A stretch of DNA of 40,742 bases from an uncultured Bacilli bacterium (GCA_934085585.1 CAKOHI010000013.1:1-40742); one strand, 5' to 3'. Positions 1-8,083 are shown, numbered from the stretch's first letter. Numbers and translations are program-made. The notes: generated by a model from the letters alone, not told the origin.

Positions 1-154
1 GCTGAAAGCATCTAAGCGGGAAGCCTCCTCCAAGATGAATTTTCCCATTCTTCGTGAAGTAAGATTCCTTGTAGACGACAAGGTTGATAGGCTAGAGGTG
101 GAAGCGTAGTGATACGTTGAGCTGACTAGTACTAATAGATCGAGGATTTAACTT
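1..154 (+). rRNA. 23S ribosomal RNA, 3' end (partial)
   Basis: The first 154 bases are the last part of a 23S rRNA. The conserved segment that reads GCTGAAAGCATCTAAGCGGG at the very start and the terminal GACTAGTACTAATAGATCGAGG element near 126-145 are diagnostic of the 3' end of domain VI. The gene begins outside the window. The 3' boundary is estimated by analogy with other bacterial 23S ends. A 5S gene follows after about 70 bases, so this is the end of an rRNA operon. Confidence 0.95.
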
Positions 155-225
155 AAAAACAATTATTCTTATTAGATGAATTATATCATTGCATTATCGG
201 GTTTTTTAAAGGACAAAATCCTTTA

Positions 226-328
226 TTGGTGACGATAGCTTAGGTGATACACCTCTTCCCATCCCGAACAGAGAAGTTAAGACCTAATACGCCGAAAATA
301 GTGTAATGCTAAGATAGGTAGTCGCCAA
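226..328 (+). rRNA. rrf: 5S ribosomal RNA (short form)
   Basis: The ends TTGGTGAC and GTCGCCAA pair to form helix I, and the interior carries the conserved CCATCCCGAACA and GAAGTTAAG segments of loops B and C. The gene is about 103 nt, shorter than the usual 115-120 nt; the helix IV/V arm is reduced. Short 5S rRNAs are known from Mollicutes. A small hairpin (AAAGGA/TCCTTT, 208-224) sits just upstream in the spacer and may be a processing signal. A T-run follows directly at 329-337, consistent with termination right after helix I. Confidence 0.93.
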
Positions 329-383
329 TTTTTTTTTGCTTTAAAATATAAAATAAAAATATGTAAAATAAGTGTTATTATAC

Positions 384-413
384 TTGTATTATCTATTAAA
401 TATATCTTATAAT
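384..413 (+). promoter_or_regulatory. Promoter of the tsa operon
   Basis: A -35 like TTGTAT (384-389) and a perfect -10 TATAAT (408-413) are separated by 18 bases. The start codon of tsaE lies at 431, so the leader is only about 10 nt and consists mostly of the AGGTG ribosome binding site. Confidence 0.7.
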
Positions 414-430
414 AGGGATAGGTGATAAAA

Positions 431-883
431 ATGGATTATAAATACACGTCAAGATCAGTTGATGATACAATAAGAATTGCTCAAGATATAGAAAGTGAAA
501 AATTTCCAAATATGGTAATTTGTTTATATGGAGAGCTAGGCAGTGGAAAAACTGTATTTACAAAAGGATTTGCTAGCGCAATGGAAATTGAAGAAACCAT
601 AACAAGTCCAACATTTAATATAATAAAAGAATACACATCCGGAGAGATACCTTTATATCATATGGATGTTTATCGTCTTGAAGAAACTGATGAATCAATC
701 GGTTTTAGTGACTATTTTAATAAAGGTGGAGTTTGTATTATAGAATGGGCAGATGTAATTAAAGATAAACTACCAGAAAAAAGATTAGATATCAAATTTA
801 AATTAATTAATGAAGATACCAGAGTACTTGTATTTATACCTCATGGTGAAGAATACGAAGAAATATGTAGTGCGGTTTTATAA
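431..883 (+). CDS. tsaE: tRNA threonylcarbamoyladenosine biosynthesis ATPase TsaE
   Basis: TsaE is the small ATPase that works with TsaB and TsaD to place the threonylcarbamoyl group on A37 of ANN-decoding tRNAs (t6A). The Walker A motif GELGSGKT (residues 34-41), SPTF (59-62), HMDVYR (77-82) and EWAD (105-108) are the expected family motifs, and 150 residues is normal length. I chose ATG 431 over GTG 422 because AGGTG at 420-424 sits at the right distance from it and would overlap the other start. It is the first gene of tsaE-tsaB-rimI-tsaD, the same order as ydiB-ydiC-ydiD-gcp in Bacillus. Its stop overlaps the tsaB start (TAATG). Confidence 0.95.
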   Translation: MDYKYTSRSVDDTIRIAQDIESEKFPNMVICLYGELGSGKTVFTKGFASAMEIEETITSPTFNIIKEYTSGEIPLYHMDVYRLEETDESIGFSDYFNKGGVCIIEWADVIKDKLPEKRLDIKFKLINEDTRVLVFIPHGEEYEEICSAVL

Positions 884-1443
884 TGACAAGTTTATTTTTA
901 GATACACATTTAAATGATATTCTAGTTTTTATATTAAAAGATGGAAAAGTTGTTGATAAAAGAGAAGTTATCAACAAAAAAAATAATAGTGAATATATGT
1001 TTCCAGCCATAAAAGAGTTACTTGATACAACAAAAATAGACGAAATAATTGTTGTTAATGGTCCAGGATCATTTACAAGTGTACGACTTGGAGTTACAAT
1101 AGCTAAAACACTAGCATACACATTAAAAATTCCTATAAAAACAATAACATCTTTAGAGGTTTTAGCAATTAGTAGTGAAAATTTAAAAGTAGGAATTAGT
1201 GAAGGTAATGGTTATTATTTAGCAACATTTGATAATACATTTCAACCGATAAAAGATTATACTTATGTTAATAACTCTGAATTTATTAACATGGAAAATA
1301 AAGATGAGTTTTATTTAGAATATAAAATAGATGCTTCAAAAGTATATTCATTTGTAAAAAATAAAGCATCAATTAATGCTCATTCAGTAAATCCATTATA
1401 TATAAAGAAAATTGGTGTTGAAATTGATAAGAAAAGCAATTAA
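883..1443 (+). CDS. tsaB: t6A biosynthesis scaffold protein TsaB (short)
   Basis: TsaB is the inactive ASKHA-fold partner of TsaD in t6A synthesis. The signature GPGSFTSVRLG is at residues 60-70, and the N-terminus MTSLFLDTHLND is the phosphate-1-like strand-turn of the fold. At 186 residues it is shorter than the usual 220-240, with the loss in the C-terminal half, as in reduced genomes. Its ATG shares a base with the tsaE stop codon, indicating translational coupling. The 3' end overlaps the start of rimI by about 20 bases. Confidence 0.93.
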   Translation: MTSLFLDTHLNDILVFILKDGKVVDKREVINKKNNSEYMFPAIKELLDTTKIDEIIVVNGPGSFTSVRLGVTIAKTLAYTLKIPIKTITSLEVLAISSENLKVGISEGNGYYLATFDNTFQPIKDYTYVNNSEFINMENKDEFYLEYKIDASKVYSFVKNKASINAHSVNPLYIKKIGVEIDKKSN

Positions 1444-1840
1444 AGACGATATAGATTCAATTAACCTTTTGGGGGAGCAACTTCACAAAAATTTTACAAA
1501 AACTTATCATATAGATACAGAAATTGAAAATAAAAATGCTATAGTTTTAGTAGCTCTCGATAATGATGAAGTAATTGGATATTTATATGCGCTTAATTTT
1601 GTGGATAACATTGATTTATTAAGTATATTTGTAAGTAATAACAAACGTTGCCAACATTTTGGAAGTAAATTAATGAAACAACTAATAAATGAAGTTAAAA
1701 ATCAAACTATAACACTTGAAGTGTCAACAAAAAATAATGAAGCAATAAACTTATATAAAAAATATGGATTTAAAGAGGTTGGATTAAGAAAGAATTATTA
1801 TGAAGATAGTGATGCCATGATTATGAAATGGGGAAATTAA
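1424..1840 (+). CDS. rimI: GNAT N-acetyltransferase, RimI-like
   Basis: A GCN5-related acetyltransferase of about 138 residues. In this operon position it is usually RimI, which acetylates the N-terminal alanine of ribosomal protein S18; the substrate here is inferred from context. Visible features are MIRKAIKDD at the N-terminus, the acetyl-CoA loop RCQHFGSKLM (75-84, in which His replaces the first Gly of the usual RxxGxG/A), and the C-terminal NNEAINLYKKYGF block. Several non-ATG starts are possible (TTG 1412, GTG 1415, TTG 1418); TTG 1424 is preferred because family members start M-I-R-K/R and GGTG at 1414-1417 is well spaced. It overlaps tsaB and its stop abuts the tsaD ATG. Confidence 0.85.
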   Translation: MIRKAIKDDIDSINLLGEQLHKNFTKTYHIDTEIENKNAIVLVALDNDEVIGYLYALNFVDNIDLLSIFVSNNKRCQHFGSKLMKQLINEVKNQTITLEVSTKNNEAINLYKKYGFKEVGLRKNYYEDSDAMIMKWGN

Positions 1841-2845
1841 ATGAAAGATATATATATATTAGCAATTGAAACATCATGTGATGAAACTAGTATAGCAATA
1901 GTTAAAAATGGAAAAGAAGTAGTAGCAATGACAGTATTAACGCAAATGTATACGCATGCTAATTTTGGTGGTGTAGTTCCTGAAATAGCATCTAGAATGC
2001 ACACAGAAAATATAACAATGGTATTAGAAGAAACTTTAAACAAAGCTAAAATGACAGTTAACGATGTTGATGCAATAGCCGTAACACAAAAACCAGGATT
2101 ACTAGGTTCTTTACTAGTAGGTATAGAATTTGCTAAAGTATTAAGTTATGTTTATAAAAAACCCCTTATTGCGGTAAATCACTTAATAGGTCACATTTAT
2201 GCCAATGCTATAAATAATGATTTGGAATTCCCACTTTTAGCACTAGTTGTGAGCGGTGGTCATACAGAACTAGTTATTATGAAAAATAATTATGATTTTG
2301 AATTTTTAGGTGGAACATTAGATGATGCGATAGGAGAAGCATATGATAAAGTTGCAAGAATATTAAATATACCTTATCCAGGTGGGCCTGGTATAGAAAA
2401 AAAAGCTCTTGAAGGAACAGTAACATATGATTTTCCAAAGCCAGTAAAAGATAACACATATAATTTTAGTTACAGTGGACTAAAAAGCAGAATAATAAAT
2501 ATAGTTCATAATGAAAAACAAAAAGGAAACATAATAAGGGATGCTGATTTAGCTGCTAGTTTTCAATATGTTGCAATTGACGAATTGACTAGAAAAACTG
2601 ATTTAGCACTAAAAAATACGAGAATAAAACATGTTATTGTAGCAGGTGGAGTATCCGCAAATAAATATTTAAGAAGTGAAATGTTAAAAGTAGCAAAGTT
2701 AAACAATGCCAAGTTAACAATACCAGATTTTCAATATTGTACAGATAATGCCGCTATGATTGGTGCAGCAGCATATCCATTATATTTAAAAAAAGAATTT
2801 GCTGACTTTTCTTTAAATGGTGAATCACAAGCAGATGTATGTTAA
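1841..2845 (+). CDS. tsaD: tRNA N6-adenosine threonylcarbamoyltransferase TsaD
   Basis: TsaD transfers threonylcarbamoyl from its AMP adduct to A37 of tRNA. The protein has 334 residues, the normal length. ETSCDETS (10-17), the metal-binding HxxxH in AVNHLIGHIY (His114, His118), VVSGGHTELV near 137-146 and the C-terminal GGVSAN and CTDNAAMIG segments are all present. The ATG follows the rimI stop with no gap, so translation is coupled. No tsaC/sua5 gene, which makes the TC-AMP intermediate, is in the window. Confidence 0.97.
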   Translation: MKDIYILAIETSCDETSIAIVKNGKEVVAMTVLTQMYTHANFGGVVPEIASRMHTENITMVLEETLNKAKMTVNDVDAIAVTQKPGLLGSLLVGIEFAKVLSYVYKKPLIAVNHLIGHIYANAINNDLEFPLLALVVSGGHTELVIMKNNYDFEFLGGTLDDAIGEAYDKVARILNIPYPGGPGIEKKALEGTVTYDFPKPVKDNTYNFSYSGLKSRIINIVHNEKQKGNIIRDADLAASFQYVAIDELTRKTDLALKNTRIKHVIVAGGVSANKYLRSEMLKVAKLNNAKLTIPDFQYCTDNAAMIGAAAYPLYLKKEFADFSLNGESQADVC

Positions 2846-2856
2846 AGAGGTAGACT

Positions 2857-3849
2857 ATGGATAAAAATGAAAAAGAGATTAAAAACTTTAAAAAAATAGA
2901 AAATTTTTTTCAAATTGATTTAATTATAAAAAATCTTATAAATAATACATTTCCAAATAATGCCGATAAAAATAATCCCAGTGAGATCATTTCCTATGCC
3001 CAAAAATTAAGCGATACTATAGATAGAATAGAATTGCTATTTTTAAGGGTAGTTAGAAGTTTTGAATTAGGTTCAAATATTGAAACGTATATTGAAAATA
3101 CATTTAAAAAATATCATCAACAAGTTTTTGAATGTGGATACAATTATGATAGATTAGAACAAACTTTTATAAAAATCTTTGCTAGTATGTCTCCGGAACT
3201 TGTTAGAAAAGTAAATGAAGAAATTTATGGATATAGTTGTTTTATAGATTTAGAAGGTATATTATCACAATCAGCTTCAATAACTGAAATATTACATGTT
3301 TTCCACACATTTATTATTAATAATGAAAATATATTACAAAGTAGCATGGTGCAATCAGAAAAAGGAAGAACTAGATTATATGGGGAAAAAACTCAAATAG
3401 CTACCAGTATTTTTGACGGTTTAGATAATTTTATGGCAGATTCCGAAAAAACAATATTATCCATATCTGATAATCATATAATTATCATGTTAAGAGATTT
3501 TGGACATGCAACTACATTAGATATTAACATAGAAAATGAAAATGCTTGGATTGAATATTTTATACCAAAAGTTTGTAATTATTTAATGGTTAATAGTTTA
3601 CCTGGTATTCGAAAAATTGAAGAAGGGACTTACTCTCCGACAGCTAAAGGCATGGTTGTAGTAAAAACTGCTGATTTAGCACATTACATAAACGACTTTA
3701 TAAAGAAAATCCCAACTGATGAAGACATGTTTAAAAAAGGCGGTTTATATGATGAAACGTTTAAATCTATTAAAAATAATCAAACATTTACATACGATTT
3801 AACTAAAGACTCACAAAATGATTTAAGCCAAAGTGTTGCTAAATTATAG
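2857..3849 (+). CDS. Hypothetical protein, last gene of the tsa operon
   Basis: I do not recognise this 330-residue protein. It has no signal peptide and no membrane segment. The N-terminal 150 residues are mainly helical and charged; residues about 190-290 look alpha/beta with a strand-rich core (ILSISDNHIIIMLRDFG) and a SPTAKGMVVVKTADL segment. The ATG lies 11 bases after the tsaD stop and has a good AGAGGT ribosome binding site, so it is very likely cotranscribed with the t6A genes. The gene runs up to the tmRNA promoter: its last codons contain the tmRNA -35 box. A cytoplasmic role is inferred only from lack of export signals. Confidence 0.8.
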   Translation: MDKNEKEIKNFKKIENFFQIDLIIKNLINNTFPNNADKNNPSEIISYAQKLSDTIDRIELLFLRVVRSFELGSNIETYIENTFKKYHQQVFECGYNYDRLEQTFIKIFASMSPELVRKVNEEIYGYSCFIDLEGILSQSASITEILHVFHTFIINNENILQSSMVQSEKGRTRLYGEKTQIATSIFDGLDNFMADSEKTILSISDNHIIIMLRDFGHATTLDINIENENAWIEYFIPKVCNYLMVNSLPGIRKIEEGTYSPTAKGMVVVKTADLAHYINDFIKKIPTDEDMFKKGGLYDETFKSIKNNQTFTYDLTKDSQNDLSQSVAKL

Positions 3850-3875
3850 ACAAATTAATAATTATTTGCTATAAT
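3847..3875 (+). promoter_or_regulatory. Promoter of ssrA (tmRNA)
   Basis: TAGACA (3847-3852) and an extended TGCTATAAT (-10 at 3870-3875) are 17 bases apart, and the mature tmRNA starts 8 bases after the -10. The -35 overlaps the stop codon of the preceding gene. Confidence 0.75.
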
Positions 3876-3883
3876 TAATTCAT

Positions 3884-4240
3884 GGGGTAGTACTGGTTTC
3901 GACATGTATTACTAGGCATGACTGCAAGTGGTCGGCATACCTAAAGTGCAAAATTAAAATTAAATGACGAAGCTAATTATAGTTTCGCTCCTGCTTTTGC
4001 CTAATAAATAGGATAAGGGAGCACTTCTATTCAATTTCTCTTATAGGTTGAACTAGGGGTTAATAAATATAAGATATAATATATTAATTGTTTGGGTTAG
4101 TATATTGAATTTAACTAAACTTACTAATTAATAGGTTAGTGTAGAGCCATTTTAATTAGGACATTTAAATCTACCTAAACTTGTAGACGTTGTGATATAG
4201 GATATACTGGACAGGAGTTCGACTCTCCTCTACTCCACCA
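3884..4240 (+). ncRNA. ssrA: Transfer-messenger RNA (tmRNA)
   Basis: The 5' end GGGGTAGTACTGGTTTCGAC and the 3' end GTTCGACTCTCCTCTACTCCACCA (given here only as its halves, tRNA-like arm ending in CCA) make the alanyl-tRNA-like domain; CCA is encoded. The resume codon is GCA at 3948, preceded by TAAAGT. The reading frame runs to TAA-TAA at 4002-4007 and encodes the tag A-KLKLNDEANYSFAPAFA, counting the resume alanine codon as the first residue. The length, 357 nt, is normal. tmRNA with SmpB rescues ribosomes stalled on broken mRNAs. The tag ends AFA and not the usual LAA, resembling the YAFA tags of Mollicutes. Confidence 0.96.
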
Positions 4241-4252
4241 AATTAAGTTATC

Positions 4253-4276
4253 AAATTCCTTTTATAAGGAATTTTT
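4253..4276 (+). terminator. Rho-independent terminator after tmRNA
   Basis: Nine-base perfect stem AAATTCCTT / AAGGAATTT with a TTAT loop, followed by T residues, 12 bases after the tmRNA CCA end. Confidence 0.8.
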
Positions 4277-4306
4277 AGTTTATAATAAAAATAAGAAGGA
4301 ATAATT

Positions 4307-4672
4307 ATGAATAGTTATGAAATAATAAACAAACTTCAATTATCGAAGTTTAGAAGTAGTTTTCATTTAAAAGAAAAAGATATTAAATATATAAAAGAAA
4401 AAGGAATGGATACGATTAAAAATCATGCAAAAGATTTTATAAATGAAAAACTAGCACCAGCAAATCCTAAAAATGATGGAAAACAAACTCCAATGAAAAA
4501 TCATCCAGTATTTATTGCAATGCACGCCTGTGCATGTTGCTGTAGGTCTTGTCTTTACAAATGGCATAAAATACCTATGAACAAAGAATTAAATAACAAA
4601 GAAAAAGAATACATTTTAAACACATTATTAATATGGATAGAAAAAGAGCAAAAAGAAAATAAATTTTCATAA
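4307..4672 (+). CDS. DUF4186 family protein
   Basis: A 121-residue cytoplasmic protein that matches the DUF4186 pattern: LSKFRSSFHLKEKD near the start, HAKDFINEKLAPANPKNDGK, PMKNHPVFIAMHA, and the cysteine-rich CACCCRSCLYKWHKIP. The function of the family is unknown; the conserved Cys and His residues suggest metal binding, which is inference. The ATG has an AAGGA ribosome binding site about 7 bases upstream. It is a single gene between the tmRNA terminator and the acyl-ligase cassette. Confidence 0.85.
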   Translation: MNSYEIINKLQLSKFRSSFHLKEKDIKYIKEKGMDTIKNHAKDFINEKLAPANPKNDGKQTPMKNHPVFIAMHACACCCRSCLYKWHKIPMNKELNNKEKEYILNTLLIWIEKEQKENKFS

Positions 4673-4673
4673 G

Positions 4674-4702
4674 TTGACAAAAATGATAACTAATAATTAT
4701 CA
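4674..4702 (+). promoter_or_regulatory. TTGACA box with adjacent TGATAA/TTATCA inverted repeat
   Basis: A consensus -35 TTGACA (4674-4679) is followed by a perfect inverted repeat, TGATAA (4683-4688) and TTATCA (4696-4701), with a 7-base spacer. The matching -10 at 17 bases would be TATCAG, which is weak. The repeat could be an operator over the promoter of the ligase-ACP-PPTase cassette. The arms resemble those of Fur-family boxes but the spacing is longer. Confidence 0.35.
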
Positions 4703-4802
4703 GCAATCAAAGAAAAAATATTTATTACTACCTAATTTTAGAAATAAAAAGTATTTTCAAAAGATTGAAAACATGTTAATATTATAAATAATGAGGTGCA
4801 AA

Positions 4803-6377
4803 ATGAACAAACATTACCCATATTATCAACATAAAAAGTTAAAAAGTTTTAAACAGTTTATAGAAGTTTCATTAAAAGAAAATAAAGATAAGATAGCTTT
4901 TATATATAATAACGAAAATAAAGAAGAAATAAAAATAACTTATAAAGAATTTTATGAAGACGTTAATAATTTAAGTAATTATCTAACACACGTATATAAA
5001 AATCAACATATTGCTTTGATAAGTGAAAATTCATATAACTATATTCTTTTATTTTTTAGTATAATCATAAGCAAAAATACTGCAGTATTAATTGATAAAG
5101 ATTTACCGGAAGAAAAAATTGAAGAATTATTAAAAAATAGTGATTGTAAAGTATTTTTTTATTCTGAAAAATATAATGAATACAATAATTTAAAGAAAAA
5201 GTATAAATGCCATTCTTTTAGTGACTTAATTAAAAAATCTACAGAAAAGAAATATAATTATAAAGAAAATAAAGTGAAAAATAAAGAAAGTGTAATATTT
5301 TTTACATCAGGGACAACTGGTGCAAACAAAGCTGTCATGTTAAGTGAAGAAAATATATTAAGTGATATTTATAGTGCAAGTAGTTTATTTAAACCAAATG
5401 GTGTAGTATTTTCTTGCTTGCCCTTTCATCATGCTTTTGGCCTTATAACAAGTGTATTAAAACCATTTTATTATCAAGTGCCGGTATTTATAAATAATAG
5501 TTTAAAATATTTACAAAAAGAAATAAGACAATCAAAACCCAATACTATGTTTTTAGTGCCAGTTTTCATTGAAAATTTTTATAAACAAATTTGGAAGAGT
5601 GCAAAAGCTAACCACAATAAAATACTACTTAAAATACTAATATCAATAAGTAACATTTTATTAACAGTAAAAATTGATTTAAGAAAGCAATTATTTAAAA
5701 AGATAAATAGCAGTTTCGGTGGAAATTTAGAATATATTATAAGCGGTGGAGCTTATTTAGATCCTAAATACGTAAAATGGTTTAGAAGCATTGGCATAGA
5801 AATTTTAAATGGCTACGGAATAACAGAATGTTCACCCGTATTAGCAGTAAATAGAAATAATTATCATAAAGATGGATCTGTTGGACAAGTAGTGAAAGAT
5901 ACAGAAATTAAAATTTTAGATAATGAAATATTAGTAAAAGGAAAAATAGTAATGCTTGGTTACTATAAAGATGAAAAATCAACCAAAGAAGTTATAAAAA
6001 ATGGTTACTTTCATACCGGGGACTTTGGTTATCTAGATTCAGATGGCTTTTTGTTTATTACAGGTAGAAAGAAAAATTTAATAATTTTAAGTAATGGTGA
6101 AAATATATCTCCGGAAACAATTGAAGAAAAATTAATGCAAGATAAAGGAGTATGTGAAGTAGTAATATACTCTAAAAACAACAAATTAATCGCCGCAATA
6201 TATCCAAATGAAGAATATATTGGTAACAAAAAATATTTTGATAATTTAATATACAAATATAATCAAAATATTCCCAAAAATCATCAAATAGCAAAAATTA
6301 ATCTGTGGGATAAAGAACTCCCTAAAAATAATAATAGAAAAATATTAAGAAAAGAAGTAATGGAGGAAGAAAGATGA
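4803..6377 (+). CDS. AMP-dependent acyl-CoA/acyl-ACP synthetase
   Basis: A 524-residue member of the adenylate-forming (ANL) family that activates a carboxylic acid with ATP and passes it to a thiol. Motifs: FTSGTTGANKAVML (167-180), GYGITE (337-342), TGD (405-407), GRKKN (421-425), NGENISP (431-437), and the C-terminal KNNNRKILRKEV with the likely catalytic lysine. The central segment PFHHAFG and ISGGAYLDP is closest to fatty acyl ligases. ATG 4803 is chosen because GAGGTG lies just before it; the in-frame ATG 4791 overlaps that site. The stop overlaps the ATG of an acyl carrier protein gene (ATGA), so the natural acceptor is probably that carrier and not CoA. Exogenous fatty acid is the likeliest substrate; an amino or aryl acid cannot be excluded. 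Confidence 0.9.
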   Translation: MNKHYPYYQHKKLKSFKQFIEVSLKENKDKIAFIYNNENKEEIKITYKEFYEDVNNLSNYLTHVYKNQHIALISENSYNYILLFFSIIISKNTAVLIDKDLPEEKIEELLKNSDCKVFFYSEKYNEYNNLKKKYKCHSFSDLIKKSTEKKYNYKENKVKNKESVIFFTSGTTGANKAVMLSEENILSDIYSASSLFKPNGVVFSCLPFHHAFGLITSVLKPFYYQVPVFINNSLKYLQKEIRQSKPNTMFLVPVFIENFYKQIWKSAKANHNKILLKILISISNILLTVKIDLRKQLFKKINSSFGGNLEYIISGGAYLDPKYVKWFRSIGIEILNGYGITECSPVLAVNRNNYHKDGSVGQVVKDTEIKILDNEILVKGKIVMLGYYKDEKSTKEVIKNGYFHTGDFGYLDSDGFLFITGRKKNLIILSNGENISPETIEEKLMQDKGVCEVVIYSKNNKLIAAIYPNEEYIGNKKYFDNLIYKYNQNIPKNHQIAKINLWDKELPKNNNRKILRKEVMEEER

Positions 6378-6598
6378 AAAAAGAAGTAATTAAAATTATT
6401 GCAAATATTATGGAAATCCCAGAAAAGAAAATCAAAATGGAAAACACTTTAATCGGAGATTTAGATTTAGAATCTTTAGACATAGTAACTTTAATCGCCG
6501 AGCTTGAAGAAAAATACAAAATAGAAATTCCTGATAAAGAAATTAAAAAAATGCAAACTGTTGAAGATGTGGTTAATTATCTAGAAAAACATGTATAA
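6374..6598 (+). CDS. Acyl carrier protein
   Basis: A 74-residue acidic carrier protein. The phosphopantetheine attachment serine is Ser34 in DLDLESLDIVTL; the usual DSL motif is ESL here. The rest, LIAELEEKYKIEIPD and TVEDVVNYL, is the standard helix II-IV pattern. Its ATG overlaps the ligase stop by four bases and its end overlaps the next gene by eight, so ligase, carrier and phosphopantetheinyl transferase form one tightly coupled unit. It may be the fatty-acid ACP of the cell or a dedicated carrier; no condensing enzyme, acyltransferase or other fatty acid synthesis gene is nearby. Confidence 0.92.
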   Translation: MKKEVIKIIANIMEIPEKKIKMENTLIGDLDLESLDIVTLIAELEEKYKIEIPDKEIKKMQTVEDVVNYLEKHV

Positions 6599-7049
6599 AT
6601 TATATATAGAAAAAAATATTTCTTCCCAAGATTTTTTATCTAAAATATTAAAAGAAAATTATGATATCGACAAATACGAATTGATTTACAATGAATATGG
6701 TAAACCATTCTTAAAAGATAATAACCTTTTTTTTAATATATCACATGATAATAATTTAATGGTAATTGCCATTAGTGATAAAAACATAGGAATTGATATA
6801 GAATATCTAACTTACAACAGATTTGTTTTAAAAAAATGCTTTAATGAAAAAGAACAACATAAAGTAAATGACAAAGTTAATAAAGAAAAAGAATTTACTA
6901 AAATTTGGGTTATGAAAGAAGCATACGTAAAAATGAAAGGCACAGGAATAATTACTGATTTAAAAGATATTGATACCACTAAAATAAAAAATATAGATAT
7001 AATAGATAATGAAGAATATATCATTGCAATATGTAAAGATTCTAGATAA
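6591..7049 (+). CDS. 4'-phosphopantetheinyl transferase, Sfp-like
   Basis: Transfers 4'-phosphopantetheine from CoA to the serine of carrier proteins. Family motifs in order: YGKPFL (36-41), FNISHD (48-53), GIDIE with the metal ligands Asp69 and Glu71, and WVMKEAYVKMKGTGI (106-120) with Glu110. At 152 residues it is a short member of the Sfp/HetI group, shorter than Sfp (about 224) but with the full core. It overlaps the ACP gene by eight bases and surely modifies that carrier. No separate AcpS gene is in the window. Confidence 0.9.
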   Translation: MYKLYIEKNISSQDFLSKILKENYDIDKYELIYNEYGKPFLKDNNLFFNISHDNNLMVIAISDKNIGIDIEYLTYNRFVLKKCFNEKEQHKVNDKVNKEKEFTKIWVMKEAYVKMKGTGIITDLKDIDTTKIKNIDIIDNEEYIIAICKDSR

Positions 7050-7102
7050 TTGTACTTATCTAAAAACGGACAAGTTCATATTATATACTAGGATGTGATA
7101 AA

Positions 7103-8035
7103 ATGAATTATTTAACTTATCCTTTGAAGATAATGAATATTACCCAAAGCTATGATGATAATTATACACATAAAAGACATGGTGAAGGTAATTTAAAAGA
7201 CTATCCAATAGATGATGCCTGTGGAAGTGGTAACAATAGTTATTTTTACTGTCCATGTAATGAAATGGTAGTAAAAAAGATATATGGCGTAGGCTTAAAA
7301 GCTTCAAATACAATATGGCTTGAAAGTACTGAACCTGTCGTAACACCATCATTTACAGATTTTATTACCATAATGGTTGTACATCCCGAAGATAAAGACT
7401 TAAAAAATCTTTACGTAGGAAAAAAGTATAAAAAAAATGACATTATATTTCCAAAAGGTGCAGATGGTTTTGCAACAGGACCACATTTTCATATAACACT
7501 AGGGCGAGGAAAAATGTCTGGATCGGGCTGGGTAAAAAACAATTTAGGAGTATGGATTTTAAAAACAACTGGTTACAACATAAAACCAGAACAAGGTATG
7601 TTCATAGATCCGTTATTTACCACAATTAAAAATAGAAGAAATATTAATTTTATAGAACTATATGAAGAACCAAAAAAAGAAGAATTTTATTATACCACAG
7701 CTAATTTAAATATAAGATACGGTCCCGGCACTAACTATAAATTTGTAAATCTTTTAGCTAAAGATACAAAAATAAGAGTTGAAGAAATAAATAATGGATG
7801 GGCCAAAATAAATGATAAAGAATATGTATCAAGTAGTTACTTAACAACTAATAAACCTAAAAATTATCATGAATCAAAAAACACCACAGCAGTTTTATTA
7901 AATGTACGTAATAAACCAAATGGCAAAATTTTATATCGAATACCTAAAAACACTACGGTATCAATTTTAAAAAAACAAAATGGATGGACACAAATTTACA
8001 ATAATCGTTGGGTATACAGTAATTATTTAAACTAA
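7103..8035 (+). CDS. M23-like endopeptidase with two C-terminal SH3 domains
   Basis: The N-terminal half (about 1-175) looks like an LytM/M23 zinc peptidase: a first ligand region around His26 (KRHGEGN) to YPIDDA (34-39) and the HxH in GPHFHIT (His128, His130). Two bacterial SH3 domains follow: residues 196-247 (ANLNIRYGPGTNYKFV) and 262-309 (VLLNVRNKPNGK, ending in WVYSNYLN). Such proteins cut peptidoglycan cross-bridges and bind wall with SH3 domains. There is no signal peptide, as in phage endolysins, so release would need lysis or a non-classical route. TATACT at 7084-7089 is a likely -10 very close to the start, with AGGATGTG as ribosome binding site. Confidence 0.8.
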   Translation: MNYLTYPLKIMNITQSYDDNYTHKRHGEGNLKDYPIDDACGSGNNSYFYCPCNEMVVKKIYGVGLKASNTIWLESTEPVVTPSFTDFITIMVVHPEDKDLKNLYVGKKYKKNDIIFPKGADGFATGPHFHITLGRGKMSGSGWVKNNLGVWILKTTGYNIKPEQGMFIDPLFTTIKNRRNINFIELYEEPKKEEFYYTTANLNIRYGPGTNYKFVNLLAKDTKIRVEEINNGWAKINDKEYVSSSYLTTNKPKNYHESKNTTAVLLNVRNKPNGKILYRIPKNTTVSILKKQNGWTQIYNNRWVYSNYLN

Positions 8036-8083
8036 TAATTGCTAAATAAAGAAAAATATTATAAAATATAACTAGGTGATTTT

